In this document: piece by piece, positions 52,481 through 63,830 of the stretch | Numbering within the stretch: position 1 is the first letter of the stretch | Layout: each line of letters starts with the position of its first letter | NCBI GenBank assembly: GCA_007922195.1 | Contig: ML682121.1 | Span: 2,505,382-2,569,381 of the forward strand | From: Podocnemis expansa | Lineage: Eukaryota > Chordata > Testudines > Podocnemididae | Length of the DNA: 64,000 nt | Direction: 5' to 3' | Program-made: the position numbers and the translations under genes | The notes under the pieces: model-generated | Database searches by the model: none | Seen by the model: the letters and a program-made list of their open reading frames with translations, nothing else | What the model was told of the DNA's origin: nothing

Positions 52481-53680
52481 TGAGCAGAGTAGAGTTTCTG
52501 TTTCTTTTAGTTGTTGGGGAAATCCCCTTACACGTGATCTGGCCACGGTCCTACACAAGCCATGCTCTTGCGTCACCACGGGTTTCCCAGGCTGTGCTTT
52601 CCCTTGGAAGGATGATGTTAACCTCTGCCTTGCCAGTGACTCGATTGCCTTTAGTTCACTTTTCAGAGCATTGATCGACTCACTGGGTCCAGTATAATTA
52701 GTTGCTCTCCCAAAGTGAGTGAGCCTCAGTTTAATAAGGGGAGAAAGGGCATGTATATGTAAACTAAGGGCCTGCTACCAAGATGGGAGCATATGGACTG
52801 GGAGCTTATGTCTTGGTACATGATGGGCCTATTACCTGCAGAGATGGGCTGTGATCTGGAGCTCCTGCTGTTAACCACTTTGACCCCAAGAGGAGCAGGT
52901 GTCATTGAATGCCAGGAATGTCCCCTGACATTAGTCTTGGACTGCTTGTGTGCATCAGGGACTAACCTCTTCTAGTATCCTTCCACCCTTCTAGTGGACA
53001 ACTGTCCATGTGCTCTTGGGCCACCCTTGTCCCATATGAAGCGCCAAGTCCCTCGTTTGACTCTGGGCCAGCTTCCAATGCCAGCTGAGAACTGGATTTT
53101 GATCTCAAAATTGTTACTGGATTAAGCTTCAGCTGCAGATCATATTTCAATCTATGGAGCCCCCGTGACAGTTGTACTCTGAGACAATGCAGCTCACATA
53201 GCTTTGCGGAGAAAGCCTAAGAGAGCTAGGGGAAGCATGCTCCACCACGGGGCTCTGGCTCTGGAAGAATCAAAGGAGATCAAACAGAGCCAGAGTCTGG
53301 CCATCTTCAGGAGAGGTTGCAAAGCCTTTCCACTGTGAGCAAGGTTCATGATTTGAATACCCCATTGATTCCCAATGCCCCATCCTGCAAAAAAAAAAAA
53401 AAAAGCCCTTCCCCCAGCAGAGTTCTGATTCCTAAAGGTAGGAGAACCAGAAATTCCTCAAAATGCACTAGGGACTTCACTATTGATTTTACATGGAAGG
53501 TGCCTAGATCCCATGATGATGGGAAGCTGGATGGAATTCAGAGAGTATAGCTATGCTGTAATAAAGAACTATGGCACCAAGTCTCGCCGTCCAGGGCAGC
53601 CTGTGGTCTGGGGCTGTAAAACTGCAGAGTAGACATATGGGCTTAGGCTTTAGCTTGTGTTCTGAGATCCTGCACTCCTA
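52481..53680. other. Unassigned interval
   Basis: Overlapping open frames at 52470-52700 show no recognised domain. Poly(A) run at about 53388-53404. Confidence 0.3.
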
Positions 53681-54139
53681 GTTTACAGGGACTCAGAACT
53701 TGGGCTCAAGCCCAAGGCTGAGCCTACACTGTGGTTTCATAGTCCTGCAGCCTGAGTTGGCTGACTCAGGCCATTTGTGGCCATGCAGGTGCAGCCATAT
53801 CCTCAGACAGTTAGATCTGCAAAGTGCCAGAGAAAGAAAAGGAGTTAGTAGGTTAAGGATAAAGAACTGATGCCTTTCTCCCTGCCACACTCCCCTGCCA
53901 GCTACACACCCACTGCCCTTTCTTGCCACCCCTCCATGCTCCCTCTCTGCTCCCCTGCCACTTCACATGGCCACCCTTGACCTCCTCTCTCTTATCAACC
54001 TCCTTGCCCTTCTTCCTACACTCTTCCCTGCCATGCTGCATGGCCACTGCTGCTCTATGACCTCTTCTCTTCCTTGCCAGCCTTGCTTTTATAGAACTTC
54101 TACAGATTTACAGAACCAAACTGAATTTGTAAGATGGTG

Positions 54140-54280
54140 CTTATTTTTGACCTATTAAATTTGATTAACAATAATATGAATTTCTATCTATGCTTTATCT
54201 AGCCAAAATTTGCTGACCGGCCCCTGAGTGAGAAAAGAATCGCAATGTGGCCCCTCATCCAAAAAGGTTGGGCACCCCTG
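54140..54280 (+). repeat. hAT-like MITE 3' part
   Basis: TTTGCTGACCGGCCCCTGAG..AAAAGGTTGGGCACCCCTG. Confidence 0.45.
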
Positions 54281-54894
54281 CCCTATAGCCTAATTAAAGC
54301 ACAGGCTGAAAATTTTCCCACTCTTTTCTCTACTATAAAGCTGATTTCCAGGAAGTTAGTGAAATGTCAGTCAGGAGGCTTAAATTTCTCCCATTCTTTC
54401 CCCTGCTGAAACTGATTTAGTGAAAGCTGTGTTAGGCTTTGGCACCAAGATTAACTTCAGATTATGAGAAACCACTGGAGAGAAAATAAGACTAGTCAGG
54501 CCAGAATGTTAGATTGGCTGCCCAGTGCCATTCAGCTTTCTCTGTTTGCCTCCCTCTCCTCTATGGATCCCAGAACATGGTATGCTTAGCTAGCAAAAAG
54601 AAAAGCAAGTTTGGGGGGGTGGGCGAGGAGGAGGGAATAATATCCTTTAGAAGGGGCCATGAGTTGTGTGGGAACCAGTTTATTTCGTCTGCAGCTGCCA
54701 AAAGTCTCCTGTTTTAGGTGGATGGAGACCCCATATGGAACGACAAGGGAGGAACTCATGTCCCTACCCCACTTGCTTCCCAGCAACAAGGGGATTTTTG
54801 TTTGACTCAGCAGACACATGTTACGTGAGGGGCTCTCCTGTTGTAGGCTCTGGGGAAAATTATTTCACTCGAGCTCAGCAGCCAAAGAGGAAAG

Positions 54895-54973
54895 ATGTCA
54901 AAGGTACCTCTCCTCTGGCCACAGCTACTTCTCTTGATAGGAACCATACATGGGAAGCCAGTCAGCATTTCAG
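54895..54973 (+). CDS. Gene 4 exon 1: signal peptide
   Basis: ATG at 54895 follows GAGGAAAG. It opens 26 codons with a Leu-rich core and one trailing G before GTAAGT. The phase matches the V-domain exon 3 kb downstream. Confidence 0.72.
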
Positions 54974-57900
54974 GTAAGTGACCAACCAGTTCAGGAAGGA
55001 TTCCTTTTCCTACACCATGCAAACCAAGAATCACAGCTGTATCTACCCTGCTTAACATAGGGAACCACAACCTTCCATCCCCTGAGGCTCTTTATAGGCA
55101 GCAAAGCCCAAAGCCACCTCCAAATGCCTTGAGGAAATAGAGGAAGGTTCCCCCCCACTGCTTCTACTTCAGCTGGTGAAGAGATAACTGGCAAAGAAGC
55201 ATGCACAGATTTCATAGGAACCTGAACAGAACCAGAGGGGGAAGGGGGATGGGGTGGATGATGCGAGGGAGGCAGGAGGGTTGAGGGAATAGGTGAACGA
55301 AGAGATGGATGGATTTATGGGCGGGTGGATTGGGCTGAATGGAAATGAGCTTTAAGATGATTGGAAGAGGGCATGGATGGGTTTGGGAGGCAAAAGAAGG
55401 CATGTTCTGAAGGGAGGCCAAGGACAGAGGAGGTTTCTGTTGTGGCATGGATGCATTTTTGAGAGCCTGACGGAGCTGTGGGATCCTGAGAAGATAGCTG
55501 AGGGGGACAGATGGATTTCAGGGGTCCCAAGAGGGGGAACAGGCAGCATAGATGGATATATGGGGGCATTATGGATGGGATATAGGGCCTAGATGAACTT
55601 GTGATCAGGTTAATGCTGCGAGAAAGTGGCGATTGATGGGTATTTAGGATCTCAGAGGGTGTCTTTCTGGATTGTCTATGTATTTGGGCCAGGAACCTAT
55701 TGGTATATGAATGGGGTTTCAAGCACAGTGGGGTTTCAATCCTGATTAGGCCTCTAAGCACTACCATAGCATCAGTCTGTGACCCAAACAGTGGACAAAG
55801 GCTGAGTGACTCTGAAAACGAGATATTGGAAAGGGGATTCAATAGCACCTAAGGGCCTCCTCACAGCAACAGACCCAAAGAGAGGGGAAATCTGCTAAAG
55901 AGTGTAACTTTCAAAGACCATTCGGGGGTGGCAAGGAGCCATGGGGGAATACCGGGGGAAACCCAGCATGATACAAATTAGAGATGATTGAATTTCTTTT
56001 TTGTCAGGAAAGATTTTTTCCAATGGAAAAATGTTTTTCCAAACCCTATGAAAAATTTCTATAATAATTGTACCAATCAAAATTTTATGATTAACAAAAG
56101 AAAATGTGTAATGAGGTGATTCAATTTAAAAAAAATTATTTTGATTCAAATGGAGTTAAAACGTGGTCGGTGTTTCCTTTTTTAGTGGCTGTTTGGTCCT
56201 CCTTTTTGTCAGTGGCGGAAGAAAAGGGGAAGAAGAAAAGAGAAAAAAAGGGAAAAAAATCCCTGCCCCCAAAATGAAATTCAAAACATTTGTTTTGATT
56301 TGATTCATTTTATTTAAATTGAAATAATTGGTTTTGGTTTTACTTGAGTAAAAAATCAAATTTTGGTGAGAATTAGAGATGGTTAACATGTCAAAAAGCT
56401 TATTTTAACAGAATTTTTTTCAAACTATATGAAAATTTAGATTTTGACAAAATGGGAAATGAATTTGGAATCAATTCAAAATTTAAAAAAAGTTTACTTT
56501 CTAATCAAATTGAATTATTATATTTGGAGTGACTGCATTTATTTTCCCCTTCTCTCCCCTTTTCCAACAGAAGAGAGTGGGTAGAGAGAGAGAAAATGGG
56601 GGGAAATATCCCGCAAAAATGAAAATAAAATGTTGTTGTTTTGATAGCATCGGGTTTAAACTGAAAGTAAGCTTTTGCATTTAATTTTCATTGAAACTGA
56701 AACTAATATTTTGATTTGAATACATTTTAAGCAAGTCTTTTTCATTTGGTAGAAAAAAACTGGAGCATGCAGGGACAATTTTTCAAATGAAGCTATAGTG
56801 ATAGACTCAAAGGACTCAATTTATTTTGCTTAACTTAGGGAAGATCTAGGTGTGGCACTATTACTGTTTATTGGTATCTACATAGGGAATGAATATTTAA
56901 TAAGTGGCTCATCAGTCCCACAGAGAGAGACAAAAAAATGGTCCAGTGGCTGGAAGTTGAAGTGAGACAGATTCAGACTGGAAATGAGATGTAAATTTTT
57001 AAAGAATGAAAGTAATTAACCATTGGAATAATTTACCAACGGTTGTGGTGGGGTCTTTATTAAGGACAATTTTTTAACTCAGGATTGTATGCTTTTCTGA
57101 AGGATCTATTCTAATAATTATTTTGGGGCAGTCTTCTGGGCTGTGCTATCCAAAAGATCAGACTGCATGGTCACAATGGCCCTTTGAACCTATGAAACAT
57201 GTTTTTGGTAAAAAATAGTAGTAATAATAATAATAATAATAATTCCTGGTAGGACCGATTCTGCTGCAAAAGGAAACTTGGCTTTTGACAGTTTTCAAGT
57301 CAAATCCCTCTAGAAACCCCAGACCAGCTTCCATTAACCTCAGGCAGCTGCTGTCTCAACAGCAGCAATGCACACAAAACTAACTGCAAGCCCACATCCG
57401 CCCCACCAATCAGGTTGATTTACTATTAGAACAAACTCAGTGAAGTGGTGTGTCCACTAAATTCTTGGTGTCTTCAGATCCAGTCAGGATACCATGCTGG
57501 GGGACGCTTTAGCAAACACAAGCTCCTGAATTCAAAGAAAGAAGAAAAGGGAAAAAAAAAAAGTAACTGGATGAAATTCTCTGCCCTGGAATCAAAACAT
57601 GATGACTGGGATGGTTTAGTGGGAGTGGTCCTGCCTCTGGCAGGGGGTTGGACTAGATGACCTATGAGGTCCCTTCCAACCCTATGATTCTATGATATGA
57701 TTCTATGATAGCATATCTTGCTTTTCATTTTTGAAGGCTCTTTTCCCCTTTTTCTCTCACTTCCCCCATTGTCCCCACTCCTTTCTTTCTTCCATTGGAA
57801 GATACAAGAGATAAGACTAGACAATCTAATGGTGTCATCTCTGGCCTGGCAGTCTATTCCTCAAACCACAAGGTCCTCCCATAATCTCTGCATATCATGT

Positions 57901-60017
57901 GCTCCCCTTCTCCTATTATTTGCTTTGTTTTTAACCCTTGTAGTTCCTGAGCTTTGTCAGAAGGTCTCCAGGACCATGACTGAAGGAGGTTCTCTGCATA
58001 TTCCACTTCACACCATTGAGACATCCTTCCATGTGTATCACCTTGACAGAGCCACCTCCCGCTGGGAGAAGATTCTGGTCTCCTTCAATGGGATCTCAGA
58101 GCCTCTCCACACCTCCTATGCTAAGATGATCTCCGTGTCTAGCAGGGGCTTCGAAGTGAAACATGTGAGCAGAGCAGCTGAAGGGAGCTATCAGGTTGTC
58201 TCCACTGTCTCTGGGGAGTGCATGGCTTACATAGACCTGGGAGTGCTGGGTGAGTGCCATGCTCTCCCCTTGACTCCCCTCATAACTGCACTCAGTGCAT
58301 GGTCTCTGTAGAGCACATTTCTGGGACTAAGCAGCTGAGGTAACTGTTCCTTCCCTCTCTAGCCCATGAAGGGCTACTGGAAACACAGAAGCAGCACCCA
58401 TGTCTCCCTGGCTAGACAAACATAGCTGGAAATGAGTAATTTGCCATGGGCAGCAGGTATAATAGATTCATCAATCAGCTACTAGTGGAAGCTCTTCTAC
58501 CCGTGTCCTCATGGCCCCACTCACATTGCTCTGCTTCCTGCCCCTTCTCTGCATTGTCCCCTGAGGCCCCTCTCCTGCTGCTTGAATCTCTTTGTCTCCT
58601 CCCCTGAGGTCTTCTCAACCTGCACCTTGGGAGAGGGATTTAAGAAGCATGAGTGATAGGCAGGGGGCCTGGGGTCAGGAGGCCAAGCATAGATGGGGCC
58701 TGGGGAGGAGTGGGGGTGGGGCACGAACAAGGATTTGGGGAGAGCAGGCTGAGCAAGAGGCAGGACCACAGTCTGGGCACCAGTGCCCACCTCCTACACT
58801 CCCAAAAAGCAGGAGGCATATGCTGCCCATGCACGTGCTAGGCTTGATTTTTAAAGACACATCTGGGTTCAGAATTTGGGGATGGGGGTTAAAAAACCAG
58901 GCCCTTCCAGCATGAGGCCACACACAGAAGACAAGAATGGGACCATTTTCCTTTGTCCTGCTTGCCAGAGAGTCCACATCCCCAACAGACGATCAGTAGG
59001 GGTATCATCTCAGTTGATTTGAGCCAGTTTGGGGGGCTCAGAGTCATGGGAAGAGGTTGTGCCCCCAATCCCTTCCTCATCTTTTACCCCTTCTCATTTC
59101 AGAGCCCACTCCACCTCCACCTGTCTGGGAAGCCCCACCTCTGGAAGAGGAAGACCTCAGTGGAAAAGGAGGTAAGTCTGTATAAATGGCAATCCATGTT
59201 GCACAGCGGGTAAAGAAGAGAATGCAGTGTCTGGTCTCCCAGGTTCCATATACAGCTCTGGGAAGGGAGTGAAATCTAACAGGATGGGATGAGGGCCTAG
59301 GATTCAGGACTCCTGGGTTCCACCCCAGCTCCAGTGTGGGAGAGTGAGATCTAATGGACTAGGGGATGGGGTGGCTGAAAGTTAGGACTCCTGAGTTTTA
59401 TACCCTGGGCTTGGAGGGCTGTGAAATCTAGTAGGCTAGGGCTTGGGGGAATGGTCTCAGGACTCCTGGGTTCCATCTTCAGTTCTGGGTAGGTAGTGGG
59501 ATTTTTCCTGAAAAAAGTCTTGGCTTGCCAGGTCTGCCTTTTTCCATCAGAAAACTATTTCAGTGAAAAATTCCAACCAGCTCTCACTGCCAGCTCCCGG
59601 GAGCAGAGTTAAGGTGAAATTGCTGGTTTAGCATGTACCTTCTCTTTATTTCCTGATTTCTAGAGGTTTATGCTTAGCCTTTCTCCATGTGCTGGAAGGG
59701 CATGAGACCGCAGGGCAACCTTGACTCTGAATTAATGATGTCTGGGGTCAGTAAATTCGTACTGCATCTTCACCTTAGAGAGCTCAATATAGGCCAGAAT
59801 CCCAGTGTTCTAGTCACTTGTGCAAATGCGGAACAAAAAGATGGCCCCTGCCCCAGTGATCTGCAAGCTAGGAACCTTTTAGTAATGCCCTTGCTCTTTT
59901 ATTTCAGGGTCTCTGGGTGACAGTGCCAGGATTGCACTAGTGGTGGTGGGAGTGATCCTACTGGAATTCCTTCTCTTGCTACTGGCTGTTTATTTGACAC
60001 TCCCTCTGTGTGTATAA
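54895..60017 (+). CDS. Single Ig V-type domain type I membrane protein, SLAM/CD48-CD244-like (gene 4, paralogue of gene 1)
   Basis: Exons 54895-54973, 57944-58249, 59103-59171 and 59908-60017 join in one frame with all introns in phase 1. The 187-residue product has a signal peptide (PLLWPQLLLLIGTIHG), one V-type domain (about 27-128), a Pro/Glu-rich linker (129-152), a membrane segment (about 160-181) and a tail of about six residues. The domain lacks the B-F disulfide but has Cys31 near its start and Cys119 in the G strand, the same pattern as the minus-strand gene at 1824-7728. EGSYQVV marks the F strand. No sequon is present, unlike the paralogue. Glu171 sits inside the hydrophobic segment, which may indicate pairing with another membrane protein. 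SLAM-family relation is inference from the strand pattern; BTN-like or another Ig group cannot be excluded. Confidence 0.75.
55200..55620 (+). repeat. Degenerate GGATGG-rich tract
   Basis: GGATGGATTTATGGG, GGCATGGATG and GATGGATATATGGG words recur irregularly. It generates a 177-codon chance frame on the other strand. Lies in intron 1 of gene 4. Confidence 0.5.
56000..56770. repeat. AT-rich self-similar repeat
   Basis: Two related halves (56000-56370 and 56380-56760) each with GAAAAATTT/AAATTTTG words, AAAATGAAATTCAAAACATT-like runs and a GGGAAAAAAAT segment. Confidence 0.45.
56885..57195 (+). repeat. CR1 3' end
   Basis: GTGGCTGGAAGTTGAAG-like words, AAGATCAGACTGCATGGTCA and CAATGGCCCTTTGAACCTAT. 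Confidence 0.65.
57213..57243 (+). repeat. (TAA)n microsatellite
   Basis: About eight TAA/AAT units. Confidence 0.8.
57620..57718 (+). repeat. CR1-type 3' end (SINE or CR1 tail)
   Basis: GGTTGGACTAGATGACCTAT, GGTCCCTTCCAACCCTATGA and repeated GATTCTATGAT. Confidence 0.7.
57944..58249 (+). CDS. Gene 4 exon 2: Ig V-like domain
   Basis: The acceptor is TTTAACCCTTGTAG and the donor GTGAGT. 306 nt, 1-1 symmetric. It encodes TEGGSLHIPL (strand B region), FEVKHVSRAAEGSYQVV (E-F) and GECMAYIDL (G). Confidence 0.8.
59103..59171 (+). CDS. Gene 4 exon 3: linker
   Basis: The acceptor is CTCATTTCAG and the donor GTAAGT. It encodes PTPPPPVWEAPPLEEEDLSG, a proline-rich then acidic stretch, in phase with both neighbours. 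Confidence 0.7.
59240..59500 (+). repeat. Tandem repeat, about 85 bp, three units
   Basis: Each unit has GAAATCTA(A/G)..GG and CAGGACTCCTGGGTTCCA-like words (near 59310, 59385, 59460). Lies in the last intron of gene 4. Confidence 0.6.
59908..60017 (+). CDS. Gene 4 exon 4: membrane segment and stop
   Basis: The acceptor is CTTTTATTTCAG. It encodes RIALVVVGVILLEFLLLLLA and a short YLTLPLCV end; TAA at 60015-60017. Confidence 0.75.
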
Positions 60018-60022
60018 ATAAA
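60017..60022 (+). terminator. AATAAA overlapping the gene 4 stop codon
   Basis: The stop codon runs into AATAAA, so a cleavage site about 20 bases on would leave almost no 3' UTR. A second AATAAA at 60694-60699 is a more conventional poly(A) signal. Confidence 0.4.
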
Positions 60023-60693
60023 GGAGAAGACCAGCAAAGCTGCAGGAATTGAGATAATTGAGTCGTTATCCATTGGGGATGGCAACCACTGACCCCTTTA
60101 CCAAGCTATCCTGTAACAGGGCACATTGGCCCTTTAGGATGTAGGAGGGACATTTTGGGTGCCAAATTACCCTATGCTGTGGTGAGCTGCAAAAAATATG
60201 GGAGGAAAGAGACCCACTGTAGAGCAACAGATCCCAGGATGCAGTGCTGGGGGAGAACTCAGGCTCCTGATCCTGCATAGGACCAGAACCTTGACATGTG
60301 GGTGGAGCAAAATCCTCCCTCCAAGTCACCCTGCCCAGCCTGGTCTTCACTCAGGCAGAACGAATCCTGGGAAATGTAGTTTGAGAGGCATGCTGGGATT
60401 TATAGGCATCCACATGAGGGCATTCTGGGAAAAAGGGGAGGTATATAAAGAACCACCTCCCTCTTAATGAGGGTGGCTGTGAAGGTATCCCTGGGTTGTT
60501 CAGTTAGAATCTGTGCACTTAAAATGTGTGACAGCTTTGAAAATTTCAGCCTTATTGCTCCTGGGTGTTGAGTTAACCACTCAAATGTGGTATTTGATGC
60601 TGCTAGATGCTCATTGTTATTCAACTGCAAGTTTAGTTGTTGGGGGCACTGATGGCTTTTTCTGAGAGTCTCTTATATTCTGATTTATATCCT

Positions 60694-60699
60694 AATAAA
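60694..60699 (+). terminator. Candidate poly(A) signal of gene 4
   Basis: AATAAA about 680 bases after the stop codon, followed by CA and T-rich sequence. It gives a normal-length 3' UTR. Confidence 0.4.
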
Positions 60700-61069
60700 T
60701 ATGCCTTTACACTCAAGACTCCTGTTGAGTCTTGCCATTAATCTGCAACTGGATGGAGAACAAGGAACTATAGACAACCAGAGGGAAAATGAGAGACGTG
60801 AGCACCTCCCTCCTTTCTGAAGTCCATCCACTGTCATTTATCCACATGTGCGTTTCACTTCACTCAAGCCAGGAACCAAATGTTTAACTGCATCAGGCTG
60901 AAGTTCTAATAGGCTATGTGCTGTCTTTCATGCAAATAATGCAATGTACTTTAATCCACATGCAAATCAGGGCACTGAAATATTTGCATGAAGGCTCCAG
61001 CTTTCTAAGCCTTCAGCATTAAAGGATATAAAATTTCTTGTCTTGTGTGAGCTGTTTTCCTCGTAGTTA

Positions 61070-62068
61070 CGTTGGAGTCAGTTTCAAGATGTAGCACTGA
61101 ATTTAGCTAAGGTTCATGGAAAATCATCTATCAGAAGATATGATGCTGATCATACTAAGCTGGGAGACGTTGCAAGTGCTTCAGAGAATAGGGTAACAAT
61201 TCAAAGTGATTTGGACAAACTGGTGAAATGGTCTGAAGTAAACAGAATAAAATTCAATAAAGACAAGTGCAAAGTACTTTACTTAGGAAAGAATAATCCA
61301 TTACATATATAGAAAATGGGTGGCGACTGCCAAGGAAGGAGTACTTCAGAAAGGGATCTGGGTGTCATAGTGGACCACAAGTGAAATATGAGCCAACAGT
61401 GTAGAACTGTTGCAAAAAAAGAAGAAGAAGAAGAAAAAGAAAGAAAGAAAAACCCGGCAAACACCATTATGGGATGTATCAACAGGGGTATTGTAAGTGA
61501 GACATGAGAAGTAATTCTTCTACTCCACTCCACGCTGATTAGGCTACAACTGAAGCACTGTGTTCACTTCTGGGTACCTCATTTTAGGAAAGATGTGGAC
61601 AAATTGAAGAAAGTTCAGAGAAGAGCAACATGAATGATTAGAGGTCTGGAACACTTGACTTATGAGGGAAGATTGCAAGAGCTGGGTTTGTTTAGTCTAG
61701 AAAAGAGGAGACTGAAAGGGGACGTGATAACAGTTTTCAAGTATCTAAAAGTGATTGTCAGGAGGAGGAGGGAGAAAAACTGTTCTCCTTAACTGTTGAT
61801 GATAGGACAAGAAGTCTATGGACTTAAATTACAGCAAGAAAGGTTTAGGTTGGACATTAGGAAAAAATTCCTAACTGTCAGGGTGATTAACCACTGAAAT
61901 AAGTTGCCTAGGCAGGTTGTGGAATCTCCATCACTGGAATTTTTTAAGAGCAGGTTACCCAAGCTCCTGACAAGGTTGGTTTAAGAGGGTGCTTGGTCCT
62001 GCCATGAGTGCAGGGGACTAGATTTGATGACCTCTCACAGTCCCTTCCAGTTTCTATGTTTCTAAAAC
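61070..62068 (+). repeat. CR1 LINE, longest copy in the window
   Basis: About 1 kb of 5'-truncated CR1: GGAGACGTTGCAAGTGCTTC, TGGTGAAATGGTCTGAAGTA, GGAAAGATGTGGACAAATTG, ATGAGGGAAGATTGCAAGAG, then GATTTGATGACCTCTCACAG and TTTCTATGTTTCT. (GAA)n run near 61420-61455. Confidence 0.85.
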
Positions 62069-62529
62069 TTACAAAAAATTCAGCAGTGCAAGAGCTTGAC
62101 TCAATCCTATCTTGTCCTCTTCCAAGCAATGCAAGAATGCTCCCTACAATCAGTTCTCCAGGGCTTTGCCCAGTCCTGTTTAAGTGACTCTACTAATGGG
62201 ATTGCCATTGCTTCCTAGAAGAAGAAAATTAACCATAGCCTGATGGATTAGTTGGGTGTTAGAAAATTTTCCCTTTTGCTCATTTTCACTCATTCAAGCA
62301 CTCCTACCACCGAACCTTGTCACTTGTCCCATGACATCAGTACACACTGTTCACCCAAGTTACACACATTTTCCTCTCAGTTTTATTAGTCAAATGGTCC
62401 ATGAGCCAGGAAAGATCAGCGTGCACCCATCTGAGATGCATGTGGAGATAGATCCAGTAGGTGTATTCTGTGCAGACTTACCAGAGCAAACTCCATTCAG
62501 AATCTAGTCATAGAGGGGGTGGTTCAATA

Positions 62530-62600
62530 ACCTTTAGCCCAGCGGCTGGTGCACTCCCTGGAGATGTGGGAGACCGATGTTCAATTAAAAAAAAAAAACC
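62530..62600 (+). repeat. tRNA-like fragment with poly(A)
   Basis: AGCCCAGCGGCTGGTGCACT and GACCGATGTTCAATT then A run; probably a SINE remnant and not a tRNA gene. Confidence 0.35.
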
Positions 62601-62898
62601 ACTGATGAAGGGGGAAGAAAAGATTTGAATGGGGGTTTCTCACCGCTCAGATTAGTAGACTGTCATAGATACGCTGATGTGGAAATCCCTCTGTCACTCC
62701 TGTTGGAATTGTTCCACTGTAGATAAATAACAAAGGAACTGGGGGGTAAGTAAGAGAACGAATGACTCTAAATCATTATTTCTCAACCTTTAGTGTGCCA
62801 GGGAACATGTAAAGGTATTGATTAGTTTAAGCAGAACACTTGATGAAAAAGGTTTAAAAAGAAAAAAAAAAAACCGATAATAGAGGCCGGAGATTTAA

Positions 62899-62982
62899 AA
62901 TGCCCCAGTCACAGCAAATCTTCCAAGTGTGCATTAACGTCCGCTGCCACATACCTGGAAGCTTTGCTGTGACTGGGGCATT
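62899..62982 (+). repeat. Near-perfect 33-bp-arm hairpin
   Basis: AATGCCCCAGTCACAGCAAA at 62899 pairs perfectly with the complement at 62963-62982. The stem continues through CTTCCA after one mismatch and GTGTG after another. Total 84 nt. Confidence 0.75.
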
Positions 62983-62999
62983 AACCTGCTCCGTTCTTC

Positions 63000-63488
63000 T
63001 CTGCAATAACATCATTCAGAAAAGATGTAGACAAATTGGAGAAAGTCCAGAGAAAAGCAAGCAAATGATTAGAAGTCTGGTACATTTCATTTATGAGGGA
63101 AGATTGAAAGAGCTGGGGCTGTTTAGTCTGGAAAAGAGGAGACTGGGAGGTGACATGACAACAGGTTTCAAGTACCTTAACGGTTGTCATGAGGAGGAGG
63201 GAGAAAAACTGTTCTCCTTAACTGTTGATGATAGGACAAGAAGTCTATGGACTTAAATTACAGCAAGAAAGGTTCAGGTTGTACATTTGGAAAAAAATTC
63301 CTAACTGTCAGGGTGATTAACCACTGAATAACTTGTCTAGGCAGGTTGTGGAATCTCCATCACTGGAAGTGTTTAAAAGCAAGTTAGACAAGCATCTGTC
63401 AAGGATGGTTTAAGAGGGTACCTGGTCCTGCCATGAATGCAGGGCATTGGACTCAATGATCTCTCAAGATCCTTCCAGTTTCTATGAT
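63000..63488 (+). repeat. CR1 3' end
   Basis: GAAAAGATGTAGACAAATTG, TGAGGGAAGATTGAAAGAGC and ATTGGACTCAATGATCTCTC; closely similar to 61580-62068. Confidence 0.85.
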
Positions 63489-63727
63489 TGTGTGAATTAT
63501 GGTCTCAGTGGGGCAGGAAGCTGTTGGTTTTTGATATCTGCTTCTGTCCTTTAGCTGAGCAGATTCTTGAGCTCAACTAGCAAAAGAAAAACACCAAGGG
63601 TTAGAAAAGAAAACTGCATGATCAAAGCCCTAAGGACAACTATGTAATAACTCAAGAGTCCACTGGATGGAGGTGGAGAGAAATTACTCCTTTATCCTTT
63701 CAGAATTACCATCCATATACTGGAGGG

Positions 63728-63830
63728 GAATCTAGAAGCAGTGTGGACTAGTGGATAGGGCACTGGTGGAGGCCTCAAGATGTTATAGGTTTAATTCCTG
63801 GCTCCTAGCTGTCCCAGGCTTGTCCATTCC
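63728..63830 (+). repeat. tRNA-like SINE start
   Basis: AGCAGTGTGGACTAGTGGAT..AGGGCACTGG then TTTAATTCCTGGCTCC; MIR/CORE type. Confidence 0.45.

Noticed and set aside
52470..52700. Two overlapping plus-strand frames just beyond the PLE fragment
   Set aside because: No known domain; the opposite strand carries the decayed PLE coding region up to about 52480.
55315..55848. 177-codon minus-strand frame
   Set aside because: It is opposite a degenerate GGATGG tract in gene 4 intron 1; Ser/Pro-rich low complexity.
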